Source of the DNA: Carboxylicivirga marina
GTDB lineage: Bacteria > Bacteroidota > Bacteroidia > Bacteroidales > Marinilabiliaceae
Direction: 5' to 3'
Length of the DNA: 64,000 bases
Assembly (NCBI RefSeq): GCF_016612505.1
Contig: NZ_JAENRR010000019.1
Coordinates: 17,986-81,985, forward strand
The notes under the pieces were generated by a model. It was given only the letters and a program-made list of their open reading frames with translations. It ran no database searches and was not told the origin of the DNA. Of the stretch, positions 48,601 to 51,900 are shown in pieces (the first letter of the stretch is position 1; every line of letters begins with the position of its first letter). Made by a program: the position numbers and the translations under genes.

Positions 48601-49968
48601 TGGACCATTACCAATGGCGAATGTATCTCCATGGATTCTGTGGTCATTACCAACAGAGTGCCAGCACAATCATTTGCAGGTGATGATAGGGTAACATGTG
48701 ATGACTTTATAGTTCTTAATTCTAATGATCCTAAGACAAGTTCCGGATATGTTGAAGGTGATTACGGCAAATGGACCGTCATTAGTGGCCAGGGTGTATT
48801 TGAGGATGAACACCAATATAACACTATGGTAACTGATATCGGTTATGGTGAGAATATCTATAAGTGGACGATTTCTTATGGTGATTGCACCACTGAAGAT
48901 GTTGTCACAGTCGTGAGTAATAAAGCCAATGCATATGCCGGTGAAGATGATGTGACCTATGAGCCTGCTTATACTTTACAAGCTCAAAACCCGGGAGCCT
49001 TGAATGGCGTATGGACGATTGTAGCAGGTGGAGGAACATTTGATGATACGACCTTCTTTAATACCACTGTGCTCAATTTGCCTGAGGGTAAGAGTACTTT
49101 CCGCTGGACAATTACAACGGATGGTTGTGAAGCCTATGACGAAGTAACCATCGACTATAAAGTAACACCAGAGGCTGGCTTTACTTTAAGTGAAGAAGAA
49201 GGCTGTTTTCCGTTTGAGGTGAAGTTTACCAACTATTCGGTAGGAGGTGAGCGTTATAAGTGGGACTTTGGTGACGGACATGTTTATGAAACAGACATGA
49301 TTACTGGTCCTGAACATACATATGAAAACGCTGGTAACTATACTGCCATTTTAACGGTGTCAAAAACAGGTGTGCCTGATGCCATATACACAAAACGTAT
49401 ACTAGTGCACGATCATCCTGTGGCTGATTTTAATGTAAGCCCTGAAAAGGTATATTTACCACATGAAGAAATCAGGTGCTACGATATGTCTGTGGATGCA
49501 GTGCGTTGGTTCTGGGAGTTTGGCGATGGTCAAACATCAGATAAACAAAATCCATCATATGTCTATGGTAAAGAAGGTACTTATTCCATAACCTTGACGG
49601 TTCAGAATAAATTCGGATGTGAAGATTCATTTACTAAGGAGGATGCAGTAGAAGCTATTAATAGCGGCTATGTTGAATTTCCTAATGCCTTTAGACCGCG
49701 TCCGGGTGGAGCTGGCAGTTCTGGTACAATTGGAGAACGTAACGACGCCATCTTTAAATCGAAAAATAAGGATGTAGAAGAATTCAATATACAAATATTT
49801 AACCGTTGGGGACAATTGATTTTTGAATCGAATGATGTTAATGAAGGTTGGGATGGAACCTACAAAGGACAATTAGCGCCACAAGCAGTTTATGTTTATA
49901 AAGCCTTTGTTCGATTTACAAATGGAAGACAAATTAACAAAGCCGGAAGTGTTTTATTAGTTAGATAA
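27634..49968 (+). CDS. Giant SprB-like surface adhesin with type-B T9SS sorting domain
   Basis: A 7444-residue protein occupying over a third of the window. Order: signal peptide (1-36, cut near GQA); Ig-like zone with Cys-paired modules (about 37-1539, several opening with YNVTGxDxC and closing with a GTYT strand); about 41 SprB-type repeats (1540-5126), usually marked by Cys-x-Gly-x-x-Asp/Asn-Gly, Gly-Gly-x-G-x-Y and a GTYTVTVTD-like end; further Ig/PKD-like domains (about 5127-5596); 19 repeats of about 83 residues (5597-7176) ending in Asn-Asn; two PKD domains (about 7178-7340, DFGDGHVYE and EFGDGQTSD); and a type-B sorting domain (about 7341-7444: FPNAFRPRPGG, IFNRWGQLIFES, EGWDGTYKG). 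F. johnsoniae SprB, the mobile gliding adhesin, has similar size and repeats. The stop overlaps the PorP/SprF ATG. Role as adhesin is inferred. Confidence 0.93.
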   Translation: MGVNTQALGKLRLIGRIASLMLILSLLVGVEAIGQANVNVCQNGVVRLADYLTLDAYVVDDNGDLNGAPNGHLEKGYWSNTAGLTFSNINDPNAIISGFEGYSFGDTFTLTWYHGPDQTYDITIELTNIVSPEFELRNEANTTNAVLFCPNGTPNSYTFNVVEVPEPGTATINAVDYVLLHNDGTQNEITGATNPETINLNAGNIGYQNEDIFFALVESGSCLDITTNRIQLAEVDAVAVQIQGGGSACDPDVFDGTNVLEVLPYDPGNFQFEWFYDSDADHNSGNEFSIGIDNTYTLTGADSPGYYYVDVSGDCDNNGTPELIVRTADVYISNVPLPPVSIIDNPYGSGVFGMCFTGTTAINLTTELDGTVPAGITAQYNWFQNGQLMFESTGSTFPLNSDESTAGYNAFGQFVVEIYNVDNPECVSVSEPVQVNIVNAPLAYNVTGTDICKLATSTTSINIGVDNSEPGVRYLLLHNGVEIEYVDRSSTGSFIFPTAVSAFGTYTVIAQSGTCADVSMTGQVSIYQQPSVFDVSILEAQPHCEGTNYTFEVSGSETNVIYRLFNGATEVASHIGDGNPFSIPNISASGTYSLIGYSAIGSCSTTMNPTTSMTINALPILYNVTGADVCEGITVDISLSATEAGVSYSLYVDNGVGNTLVTSQVGSANFTGVSAVGTYTILATNTITGCERWMDGDVIIDAALTDVSFLAVSPGYVCGTGNITIPVGEKDVLYTLHIDIGGGAIPDAKYPPILGNGTNSVSFSGLNEIASYTILAERGTCSQFLSDELIIEQQPINQNVTYPVSAYCQGFPGVPINIETTELGINYFLVDDAGNEVDFVTGDGNPRSFANVTEGLYSVEARTSSLGCNLIIEDNINIVEFALEAVNPNIPSDLCIDDGPQLFTGMPNPGLSPSTTGEYKLIGAVGFASPHNINISAGTLSFDPADGAAGTYIIDYYYTDNNGCLQELKGNALTIHDLNNGVLNIVSSIPAEPCQDDNTGYPLVGQLNGSPVSGVFSCSTPAAIILDSGSYKFNPSLAGNGTHTIFFDYTDPVTNCTGSTSIIVNVGIPISIVGLANEYCANDNTDYPLRGYIDGVLPPATVDNSTFEIIDPGNNTLASGIVNNTQNFNANQLVTSNGGTTGVYKVIYRYYSGSCLNELIQEITITKAPDAWFTFPKDTDGDEIDKFCINHGGVELTAVDPDIANYSSQFSLNGSIIGTGFNTLTSTLNLFPSDNTITHRVDNNGCIETVTRTFSVSEPNESIIGLCSAYFESDASFTISASELEQSVGVASFEMFASDGSNVNWLNDNGDNTATIDPDGHVGTNYRVVMTFVSTGNGCEQVVEGAFDIYPQLDFLGIFDGDKICNTSGIITLTGVSMPAGATASFTAIAGLSNTVNGVATIDPSAMSIGINTLEYILTGADGCTHTISKQIEIIETPSVLFDVMGGGVYCSQATVAGQTIGLNGSSPGVSYELLLNGGSLSIPATFVGTGNSFNFTVDNTQGGAERLFTEEGNYTIIANMGGCAAVMNGSADIIIYELGITLVDVTDVSCFGGSDGTITVDGFGGSGNYEYSIDGTNWQSSTVISGLATGDNQISIRDLDVPAAKCSEHINILTVTIGEPLSVLNANIVSTTNVGCTPCTAGVDCEGSATISISGGTPDGTLPDGYTIIWSTGGTALTETGMPVGNHSVTVTDANGCSTTIGVTIDSNAPLTLAEAADPALHNDNVCHAGVEGSYTVTATGGSGVYEFSLTDPATTAEVWLPANVGTDGYRVNGLSAGTYNIWVRDADPLYNRCITQLAAPVVITEPAALTLVEESQVGITCNGAKDGSFIVRAANAASGTYEFTTDDPAVVAVPIWNPANNGVDGYELALQGAGNYTVYVRDLANPTCGYVSVDVILIDVSALSYSLVEHSNVSCNAGNNGRLEVLAQGGSGNYVYQWSNNSGVVISNDVFIENLDVANGPYELTITDVPNSCGPVIQTFTITEPAVLDVNTVSITDADCAGQATGTIEVDVVGGAEPYNISWSNGVANVETISGLAPGNYTITVVDDNECSYNNVAAPYVIAQLDPITLEIPTVVTNNICNGESNGSISVKVDGGSGDYQFRLEGPVIIDWANSSSATMDDFTFTGLIEGNYNLKVRDANNINCEYLVGTYALVDPAPISLVLTTLSDITCFGGNDGSITITASGGSGTYQFNVDNGGYNAGDNAAIFTINGLSAGNHTIWVRDSKAIGCDYQLLPIITLTQPEVLDLTISSFTNASCNGELDGEVVLSATGGSGNYDYSKDGGLTWDAGLGAIHTYSNLSAGAYVFQVRDRDAVACAVDTETHTLTQPTDFATTCVTTDVQCFGEATGQLALTTVGGVGPFEYSIDGGTSWQASPITALSSGTYVIDVKDLGTGCEKSNQIAVADATINELANAAITIGAESITPVTCNGGTDGIINLQGNVSGGDVAPAGDYLFTWYRKGTPDIIHDQGYGMDQVTNLSLGTYCVIVEDDNGCTVTSSDYVVAEPSAWNVAYTPTNLTKYNGGDGSINVHTCSGSNGGYSITWEQQDGTPLPAFDNIWNVTNFDAGTYRFTITDSKGCTYTSIDITLSQPFEFTVTDPTTTSTNITCYGLNDGVIIIEIIQGNGDYTIDIVGTLEKGGTPYTNNFNQNTNTFVITDLEAGSYYIELTDNISSEIFISTVVLAQPDELTIVPVPTDIICYGENNGALSVELSGHIDGGTVSWTADNGYAVGPESILTATSNYSKTNLQAGTYTVTVTNGNGCPSVQAVDIIISEPSDWNVTTFVTPVTTFGHNDGTVEVDFPPTGNTAPYTIVWDNDPTLTSWWRSGLSAGDYQFTITDATGLCKYTDILTVTEPDQLLINLEGVDATCYDFNNGSIGVDIISGNADYQIELTGNDYEGNSVNQIINGLVKGNYMFTDLKSGNYDVIVTDAAGQTLSKSVTINQFAQLDVAVTSSQNIICHGGNDGEIEVETVGYAIDEANSTINWTRTVPFGWSATGSVATEKQQTGLVAGTYTINVQNEFGCMSNPLVITLTQPDAISASHALTHVSTSGATDGRILINNVENAIGAYSVSWYKDGVLTGVTGADNTNIGAGTYYYVIEDTNGCTYTSLDIIITEPGALVVSVTDTDINCYGAENGMITVNITSGNAPYSVSLNGVPDDGTAFVEQNETLTTSEFTGLKPGVYQVTVTDNASQTFIESSITITQNPETTITPTLSDITCHGGVNGRIEIALGGHEDGSETWQVINPNSAPVPTTTIAAGADATIPGNYQVIVTNQDGCTITETYTITEPSAWDVHHTVTHVSPTGNNNGEINIDVLTGNTPDSSKPEDYTIIWTGPVGATLVNDQRLQTGLPAGTYTYRIEDANGCIYDSGDIILSEPDALTANITESDVDIQCYGDALGEIAVYILSGNEPYMVQLTGDEYDGNLFSDSQTIANNTGSYLWDNLKAGDYQIQITDNAGNSFSQAAIILNQPVQNIINESITHLTCYSGDQGAGEISIQLNRYFLAGDEVIWSGPNGIINSETLSLGSDIAKLNVYTGGDYTYTFIDANGCTVSNTITINEPDAFNIDWAVSDVTVYGNNDGVIDVHTVEGSNGIPYSISWADDASISDFLRNDLVGGTYSFTITDTPTGCDTTITDVIVNQPNPLIVAVTTRDAVCFGEANGEVQVEFSSHNGGYYYQITGNQDDGVTYDSERIDPASVNSTVNSLKAGTYTIDAYDSKGTHYHQAGIRIEQEAEISLSGSIKDISCYGEADGRVIVTLDGRAPVSTDHIVWSGSKGTFVSGALHDGTTYTNNVLDPIATSETFTVTVTSEQGCVYTNTYVVNEPDELHISIDDIKDVTCSGGNDGQIVTSVSGRLAAAYRYDWYLHDGTAYQDYELDGTATISGLSGGDYRLVVTSLVDNCTVEEAGIIVNDGNTITITEDLTHISTCVGDNSGIISVNVAGGIAPYTVTLNGQGAKTGDGTEALNFSELFAGTYVIEVFDARGASCAVSTKTVTILEPSQALSVINIAHDINCDPADVTSGSFSFGITGGILAGGNYNYQIALPEASLSYPISVANGTVKTEIFNNLEAGTYNLSILDLNSTDPAKCSFEYQFTLEHIVITNDPLVNTTCDGINNGAITGITIDGTSGDYSYAWTSTDGGIGIDNSSLNQYGLSVGNYVLTITDNVRGCSVIKEFIVDVENAFSFTPQINDVSCNGASDGAITLELNGTAINPTYQWTGPGISVPNVQNQLDLVAGNYTVRMTTVIDGVTCQLDADYTLFEPEAISFDTRYDYTNCEPFERTLVVENVNGGTGAYTYSWDGPAFTPAAIAAPGYPTSVLIEQGGVYTITVRDENNCELSRTLTVSDEIVINPVVNSVTCNGGANGSIVLNVSGGSGLYTFSWTGPSVFTSTDRNIDNLYAGTYTVTITDQIESDGTGSCSKTFDIVVEEPQAIVIDPTVIHTSCFGLSDGQIEIEVSGGEGPYTYSWSPVIGSNQITNKDQYELPADTYTVTVTDANYCVATANIDVLQDAEIILTTDITETICDGTGGAIDLTVVGGSGAGFSYDWSSTDGTGLVQGVEDQTNLTGGTYTVVVSDLGDGRSCTASTTFTITDGIEILNEDITPVSCSGNDDGSISYDVFGGDGNYIFDWNVKSGDATRIVVGAQNQSGLSEGEYEVTITDGRTDAGGTDCSMTHSFIINASTGLSVNVAAFDSKICFGEPGGRLEASVAGGSGDYSYYWNGALGTAIHDNLVQGIYGLRVVDNALGCDFVQSYEVKGPAAPLTIDNIDIIDVLCHGAATGEIKVIASGGVLPTSGDYIYTWTSGTTVATGSNPTGLMAGIYNLTIEDANECTLTTGDIEIKEPVSYIKVDNPQVTDVTVPGGSNGEIQVDVYDGIAPRSIEWFDESDVSIGTNNPITGISAGTYRVVATDANGCTSELSGIRVVEPGEALGFEKVVHQISPCNGENNGEIHITRVYGGFAIAGLNYRIQLSGPGVNLDINDTKADLVDLAPGTYQVTVTDNVLNTYQENIEIKEPAELTLSTVKVNDVDCFGSSSGEIRVTIGGGTPNASGYYHVEITSATGYFAEAEEPAGTFSFINLPAGEYTVTVFDYAEELDTKVPDRNNCYKSDFTLISEPAAVVELSSVSGSDAICLGDDYQLAITTSNWDFADGNLRVVLYDDFTATEYTVDKTPFEITVSPETSRTYELTKVYKPGNASCDLGMVVDGHVQLAVNELPTANITGPDQVCEDGSVQLSVNFTGAGPFTYIWQDINNGTSGTETGINTYSATFSDTPAADASYQVISVSDNYGCANSGFGQVDVMINNKPSVSLIGSRDICEGEEATLLLEFSQGAQPYTVIFEANGEEVTLNVTPDALSQYAWRVTPVVSTTYVITSVIDANGCEMDIVVQPSATITVNHAPGQLSAIKVDESDNEAGVCQGAIGVSYSVEAVSYATGGYDWTAPAGATIRTGDGSTSVTLDFDADFDGGYLTVYASNDCGISPVQQYWITAKPIPDAIITAPVGPESICELESGLVYTIDPVDNASYYEWHLPAGFIPVGNTDGTSIEVMIDPNYPSTTGAISVTPWNDCGVGTTSPELTVTVYPLPLAYAGNDEQVCSDMFVLQAAPLQANESGRWTVIKGSGQISDATNPNATVSVLSYGEDNQNTFVWAVQNTVSGCETSDTVNIYNNELAIAATAIQRVVCNGTAVVNGTAVPEGTAGSWFFITGNGAIESANAATSNISLLDAGLNVLRWSVTKNGCISSADVELVNDEPSDAIILNGSDINICTDNITLNAVVPVEGEGLWSLVSGAGVIASVNSATTLVSGMQNGENIFRYTVTKNSCTKYAEIRIFNSMLDVDAGSDKTTCSDTYTLDATPTNPSVGITGQWSIIDGFGEFNDGTNAITTITNLGRGENTLRWTLTQNGCASFNEVIITNNSATQATVGTRQEVCAYETVLTGNMPSAAFNETGFWSVIEGSGVFDDLSAHDTRVSGLAHGLNVFRWTIQHHDCSAFADIEIYNKHVDVYAGKDTIICGKTAMLNASVPNSYDDGMWTLIAGVGGATIRPGDEQSPTALVGALDYGSNGFVWTITHNGCTSSDEVYVINDNPYYVDSHGNKREVSAGDPIFVNGTTAVMVADAPAVGIGEWTLMSGGGTIADVNNAGTLITDLRAGESVFRWTVTNGICSYYSDVTITNGSIEEANAGRDASTCNSEILLSANEPIFALGEWSIIEGAGVFEDKTKFNTLVTGLDEGENHFVWTLYNGSTASSDVVVITNNAVVDANAGLNKSICNTDEFELSAIAPEANRGTVQWSVVSGSGSFDDDTSPLTVVRGLSQGANTLKYRISLEECYSEAYVTITNNTPTVPDAGEDLSICIDSVQLLPNTPAFGVGEWTVSSGYADPDALENGWAKKLAPGENRLVWTINNNNCTLSDELVITNNQPYQANAGEDITEGLCVDNTLLDAVPVLSGQGVGRWELVAGSGSISDSSNPKSEVNGLGLGVNRFRWIVDNNGCISTDEVNISNNHIEAIAGKDQVLCADTATLKANIASPGMGSWTVKAGAGSASFDDSSNPYTKVRGLQQGDNTLQWTISYGGCSHTSEVIITNDNPSVAFAGDNQSLCETNSTTLSANNPSVGDGVWSVINGSATFETSTTDNNSTINNLAFGDNVLRWTVTNNKCVSVSDVMISNNRIDAHAGYNMDLCSDEVQLEGSAAAPGIGTWSVVGGTSQAIFEDVNNPSSRVSNLGHGENILRWSVNYRGCETESVVSMTNNSPSTAYAGNYQELCGDNTILDATVPGIGVGRWRLLSGSGEIVDTLNAKTEITGLAKGDNVLVWSVVNGECWSEDVVRIVNNEPSIPYAGIDEETCSASITLKAKDALVIEESLWTIEEGYGNFDNPTSPTATISNLKPGVNVLKWTITRGQCQLSHSITVTNNAADIANAGPDITDCKDWSQLDANIPQEGTGIGEWSLVSGKGNFENHSSAKTLISELGHGDNILLWTITNGECISMDSVVITNRVPAQSFAGDDRVTCDDFIVLNSNDPKTSSGYVEGDYGKWTVISGQGVFEDEHQYNTMVTDIGYGENIYKWTISYGDCTTEDVVTVVSNKANAYAGEDDVTYEPAYTLQAQNPGALNGVWTIVAGGGTFDDTTFFNTTVLNLPEGKSTFRWTITTDGCEAYDEVTIDYKVTPEAGFTLSEEEGCFPFEVKFTNYSVGGERYKWDFGDGHVYETDMITGPEHTYENAGNYTAILTVSKTGVPDAIYTKRILVHDHPVADFNVSPEKVYLPHEEIRCYDMSVDAVRWFWEFGDGQTSDKQNPSYVYGKEGTYSITLTVQNKFGCEDSFTKEDAVEAINSGYVEFPNAFRPRPGGAGSSGTIGERNDAIFKSKNKDVEEFNIQIFNRWGQLIFESNDVNEGWDGTYKGQLAPQAVYVYKAFVRFTNGRQINKAGSVLLVR
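35158..39123 (+). repeat. Five tandem copies of a three-domain super-repeat
   Basis: Copies begin at 35158, 35965, 36748, 37513 and 38332 and the fifth ends before 39124, giving periods of 269, 261, 255, 273 and 264 residues. Each copy is (a) a unit lacking the usual Cys (for example TTFGHNDGTVEV), (b) an Asn/Ser-Gly-Asn unit with a Leu-x-Gly-x-x-x-x-Gly loop, and (c) a Cys unit with Gly-His or Gly-Arg in place of Gly-Gly. Confidence 0.8.
42187..43011 (+). repeat. Displaced sixth copy of the super-repeat
   Basis: Three consecutive units with the same (a)-(b)-(c) order: Cys-less TDVTVPGGSNGEIQV, then a Leu-Ser-Gly unit, then DVDCFGSSSGEIRV. It is 275 residues long, about 3 kb after the tandem block. 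Confidence 0.6.
44422..49161 (+). repeat. Nineteen repeats of about 83 residues ending in Asn-Asn
   Basis: Residues 5597-7176 of the giant adhesin. Landmarks per unit: A-G-x-D-x-x-x-C, L-x-A, G-x-W-S/T-V/I, G-x-G-x-F, V-x-x-L-x-x-G-x-N, W-T-I/V, G-C, then V-x-I-T-N-N. Unit 8 lacks the second Cys (NGSTASSD) and unit 19 the first (DDVTYEPAY). The same family occurs twice in the PKD adhesin at 3958-8346. Confidence 0.85.
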
Positions 49969-51062
49969 TGACGAAAATAGATATAACCCATAAACCGCTG
50001 GAAAAAGGGAACATGCTATTTGTTAGCATGGTGATAACATGTTGTATGTTGTCACTAAATGTCAATGCACAAGACGTGTCCTTTTCTCAGATGTATGCAA
50101 ATCCATTGTACTTAAGCCCATCGTTTACAGGACTGACACAAGGCACCAGAATGAGCCTTGCGTATAGAGATCAGTGGCCTGGAATAGCTAATACTTATCG
50201 AACCTATTCCTTTGCTGTGGATCATTTCTTGGAAGAATATAGCAGTGGCCTTGGTTTAATGGTCATGCGCGATGATAGCGGCAGTGGCCTGCTGGTGAGG
50301 CAGGATATCAGTGCGTCCTATTCTTATGAAATTGAAGTAGCCCGTGATCTTTTTGTTCGGCCAGGAATAGAGTTTGCTTATAAAGAACGCAATCTAAATC
50401 TGGTAGATGCCGTTTTCCCATCCGGCCTGAATTTTGACGGAAGTTATGTGCCAAATGGTGCGAATGGTGCGAATGAGGAATATAATCACAAGCATTTTGA
50501 TGCTGCAGCATCGGCAATGATTTATAACAATGATTTTTGGTTTGGATTTGCCTTTCATAATTTAGTGAAGAGCGATATTGCCACCACTGATATTGAAACG
50601 TTTAATCCATTTAAAACCTCGCTTTACGGAGGTTATAAATACCGCTATAGTGATAAAATGCGTCGCAATGATGAAAAAAGTATAACATTGGCATTTAATT
50701 ATCGCTTACAGGAACAGTTTAGTCAACTTGATTTTGGTACGTATTGGTATATCAATCCAATGGAGCTGGGGGTGTGGTATCGCGGAATCCCTTTTGCTTC
50801 AAGTGGGGGACTTGAGAACCACGATGGACTCATCTTTATATTGGGCATTAATATAGGACCTGCCCGCTTTGCATACAGCTATGACTGGACAATGTCGGAA
50901 TTGGCAGGTTATAGCAACGGAGCAAATGAGCTAAGTCTTATATGGCGTTTTAATCAAACTGTTAAGAAGTTAAAAAGCCGGGGAGCTATACCTTGTAGCG
51001 CCCCAGGTATTAACGGAGGCTCTGGGTCGAAATACCGTCGTCGGTCGCGCTCTTTCTTTTAA
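49968..51062 (+). CDS. PorP/SprF-family outer-membrane protein, partner of the giant adhesin
   Basis: A 364-residue protein of the PorP/SprF family, clearly homologous to the one at 2903-3958: the mature N-terminus reads DVSFSQMYANPLYLSPSFTG and YRDQWPG. The signal peptide is preceded by an unusual 15-residue polar N-terminal extension (residues 1-15) before the hydrophobic core; a later start (ATG at 50013, before LFVSMVITCC) is possible, but the TAATG overlap with the adhesin stop favours 49968. By analogy with SprF of F. johnsoniae it should be needed to secrete or anchor the 7444-residue protein. The C-terminus again has Pro-Cys-Ser and a basic tail (SKYRRRSRSFF). No clear terminator follows. 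Confidence 0.9.
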   Translation: MTKIDITHKPLEKGNMLFVSMVITCCMLSLNVNAQDVSFSQMYANPLYLSPSFTGLTQGTRMSLAYRDQWPGIANTYRTYSFAVDHFLEEYSSGLGLMVMRDDSGSGLLVRQDISASYSYEIEVARDLFVRPGIEFAYKERNLNLVDAVFPSGLNFDGSYVPNGANGANEEYNHKHFDAAASAMIYNNDFWFGFAFHNLVKSDIATTDIETFNPFKTSLYGGYKYRYSDKMRRNDEKSITLAFNYRLQEQFSQLDFGTYWYINPMELGVWYRGIPFASSGGLENHDGLIFILGINIGPARFAYSYDWTMSELAGYSNGANELSLIWRFNQTVKKLKSRGAIPCSAPGINGGSGSKYRRRSRSFF

Positions 51063-51171
51063 TGCTTCATTATTTTAGGAATGACTAATACCAAAGCGTT
51101 ATCATTGATAATTGAGTAGGCTATTACTTGAATTGAAGGTATCAGAGATTATCAAAAAAAAGGAGCAAATA

Positions 51172-51202
51172 TTTTTATATGAAGGGTAATCACTTATATT
51201 TG
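51172..51202 (+). promoter_or_regulatory. Promoter candidate of the OmpH-like gene
   Basis: TATATTTG at 51195-51202 matches TAnnTTTG; TTTT at 51172-51175 stands 19 bp upstream in place of TTTG. Leader about 35 bases, with AGGGAG before the ATG at 51244. Confidence 0.55.
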
Positions 51203-51243
51203 TTCTCCGTAAAATTAAATGGTTAAATTTCACTAGGGAGAGT

Positions 51244-51840
51244 ATGAAACAATTATCAACAGTGTTGAATGGCGTATTATTAGTTGCTGTTAATATATTA
51301 TTTTTATCAAGTTGTAATAACACAGGAAATCAACAAGCGAATGTTGCAAGTAATGCACAAGCTGATGCTGAATTCCCTGTTGCATATATTAATACAGATT
51401 CATTACTATTAAACTACACATTTGCTAAAGAAGTAAATGAGCAGTTGATGAATCAGGAAGAAGCTTCAAGAGCAGATTTTAATGAGAAAGCCAAAGTTTT
51501 TCAGCAGGATGCTGTTGCGTTTCAGCGTAAAGTTCAGAACAATGGTTTCTTAAGTATGGAGCGTGCGCAAAAGGAACAAGAGCGTTTAGCTAAAGCTGAG
51601 CAGGACCTGGCGCAATTAAATCAGCAATTGACCAATGCACTTATGCAAGAGCAAGAGAAATTAAACCGTCAGTTGCGTGATACTTTAATTACTTATCTTG
51701 ATGAGTATGCAAAGGATCATCCTTATAAGATGATTTTAAGTAATACACTTGGCGACAATGTATTGTATGCTGCCGAAGGTGTAGATATTACAAATCAAAT
51801 TGTAGAAGCTTTAAATGCCCGTCATGCGGCTTCTAAATAA
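51244..51840 (+). CDS. OmpH/Skp-family lipoprotein
   Basis: A 198-residue periplasmic chaperone-like protein with a lipobox (FLSSC, Cys24), so anchored to a membrane. The Skp/OmpH domain starts at FPVAYINTDSLLLNYTFAKE (about 44-63), followed by a long charged coiled coil (about 65-150: rich in Glu, Gln, Lys) and the closing segment YKMILSNTLGDNVLYAAEGV that completes the beta body. Soluble Skp trimers hold unfolded outer-membrane proteins; a lipidated form is common in Bacteroidota next to a soluble one. It lies downstream of the giant adhesin operon but has its own promoter and terminator, so a role in adhesin delivery is only a suggestion. Confidence 0.88.
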   Translation: MKQLSTVLNGVLLVAVNILFLSSCNNTGNQQANVASNAQADAEFPVAYINTDSLLLNYTFAKEVNEQLMNQEEASRADFNEKAKVFQQDAVAFQRKVQNNGFLSMERAQKEQERLAKAEQDLAQLNQQLTNALMQEQEKLNRQLRDTLITYLDEYAKDHPYKMILSNTLGDNVLYAAEGVDITNQIVEALNARHAASK

Positions 51841-51861
51841 ATAGAATAATCGTATAAAAAG

Positions 51862-51893
51862 AGGGCAGAAGTCGTAAGATTTCTGCCTTTTTT
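51862..51893 (+). terminator. Terminator after the OmpH-like gene
   Basis: Stem GGCAGAA / TTCTGCC (extended by one or two pairs), loop about 9 bases, then six T residues, just before the glycosyltransferase gene. Confidence 0.82.
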
Positions 51894-51900
51894 AGTTCAT

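Noticed and set aside
27634..49968. Giant frame as several genes or an assembly artefact
   Set aside because: The frame is uninterrupted with one signal peptide at the start and one sorting domain at the end, and repeat units are diverged rather than identical, so it reads as one gene.
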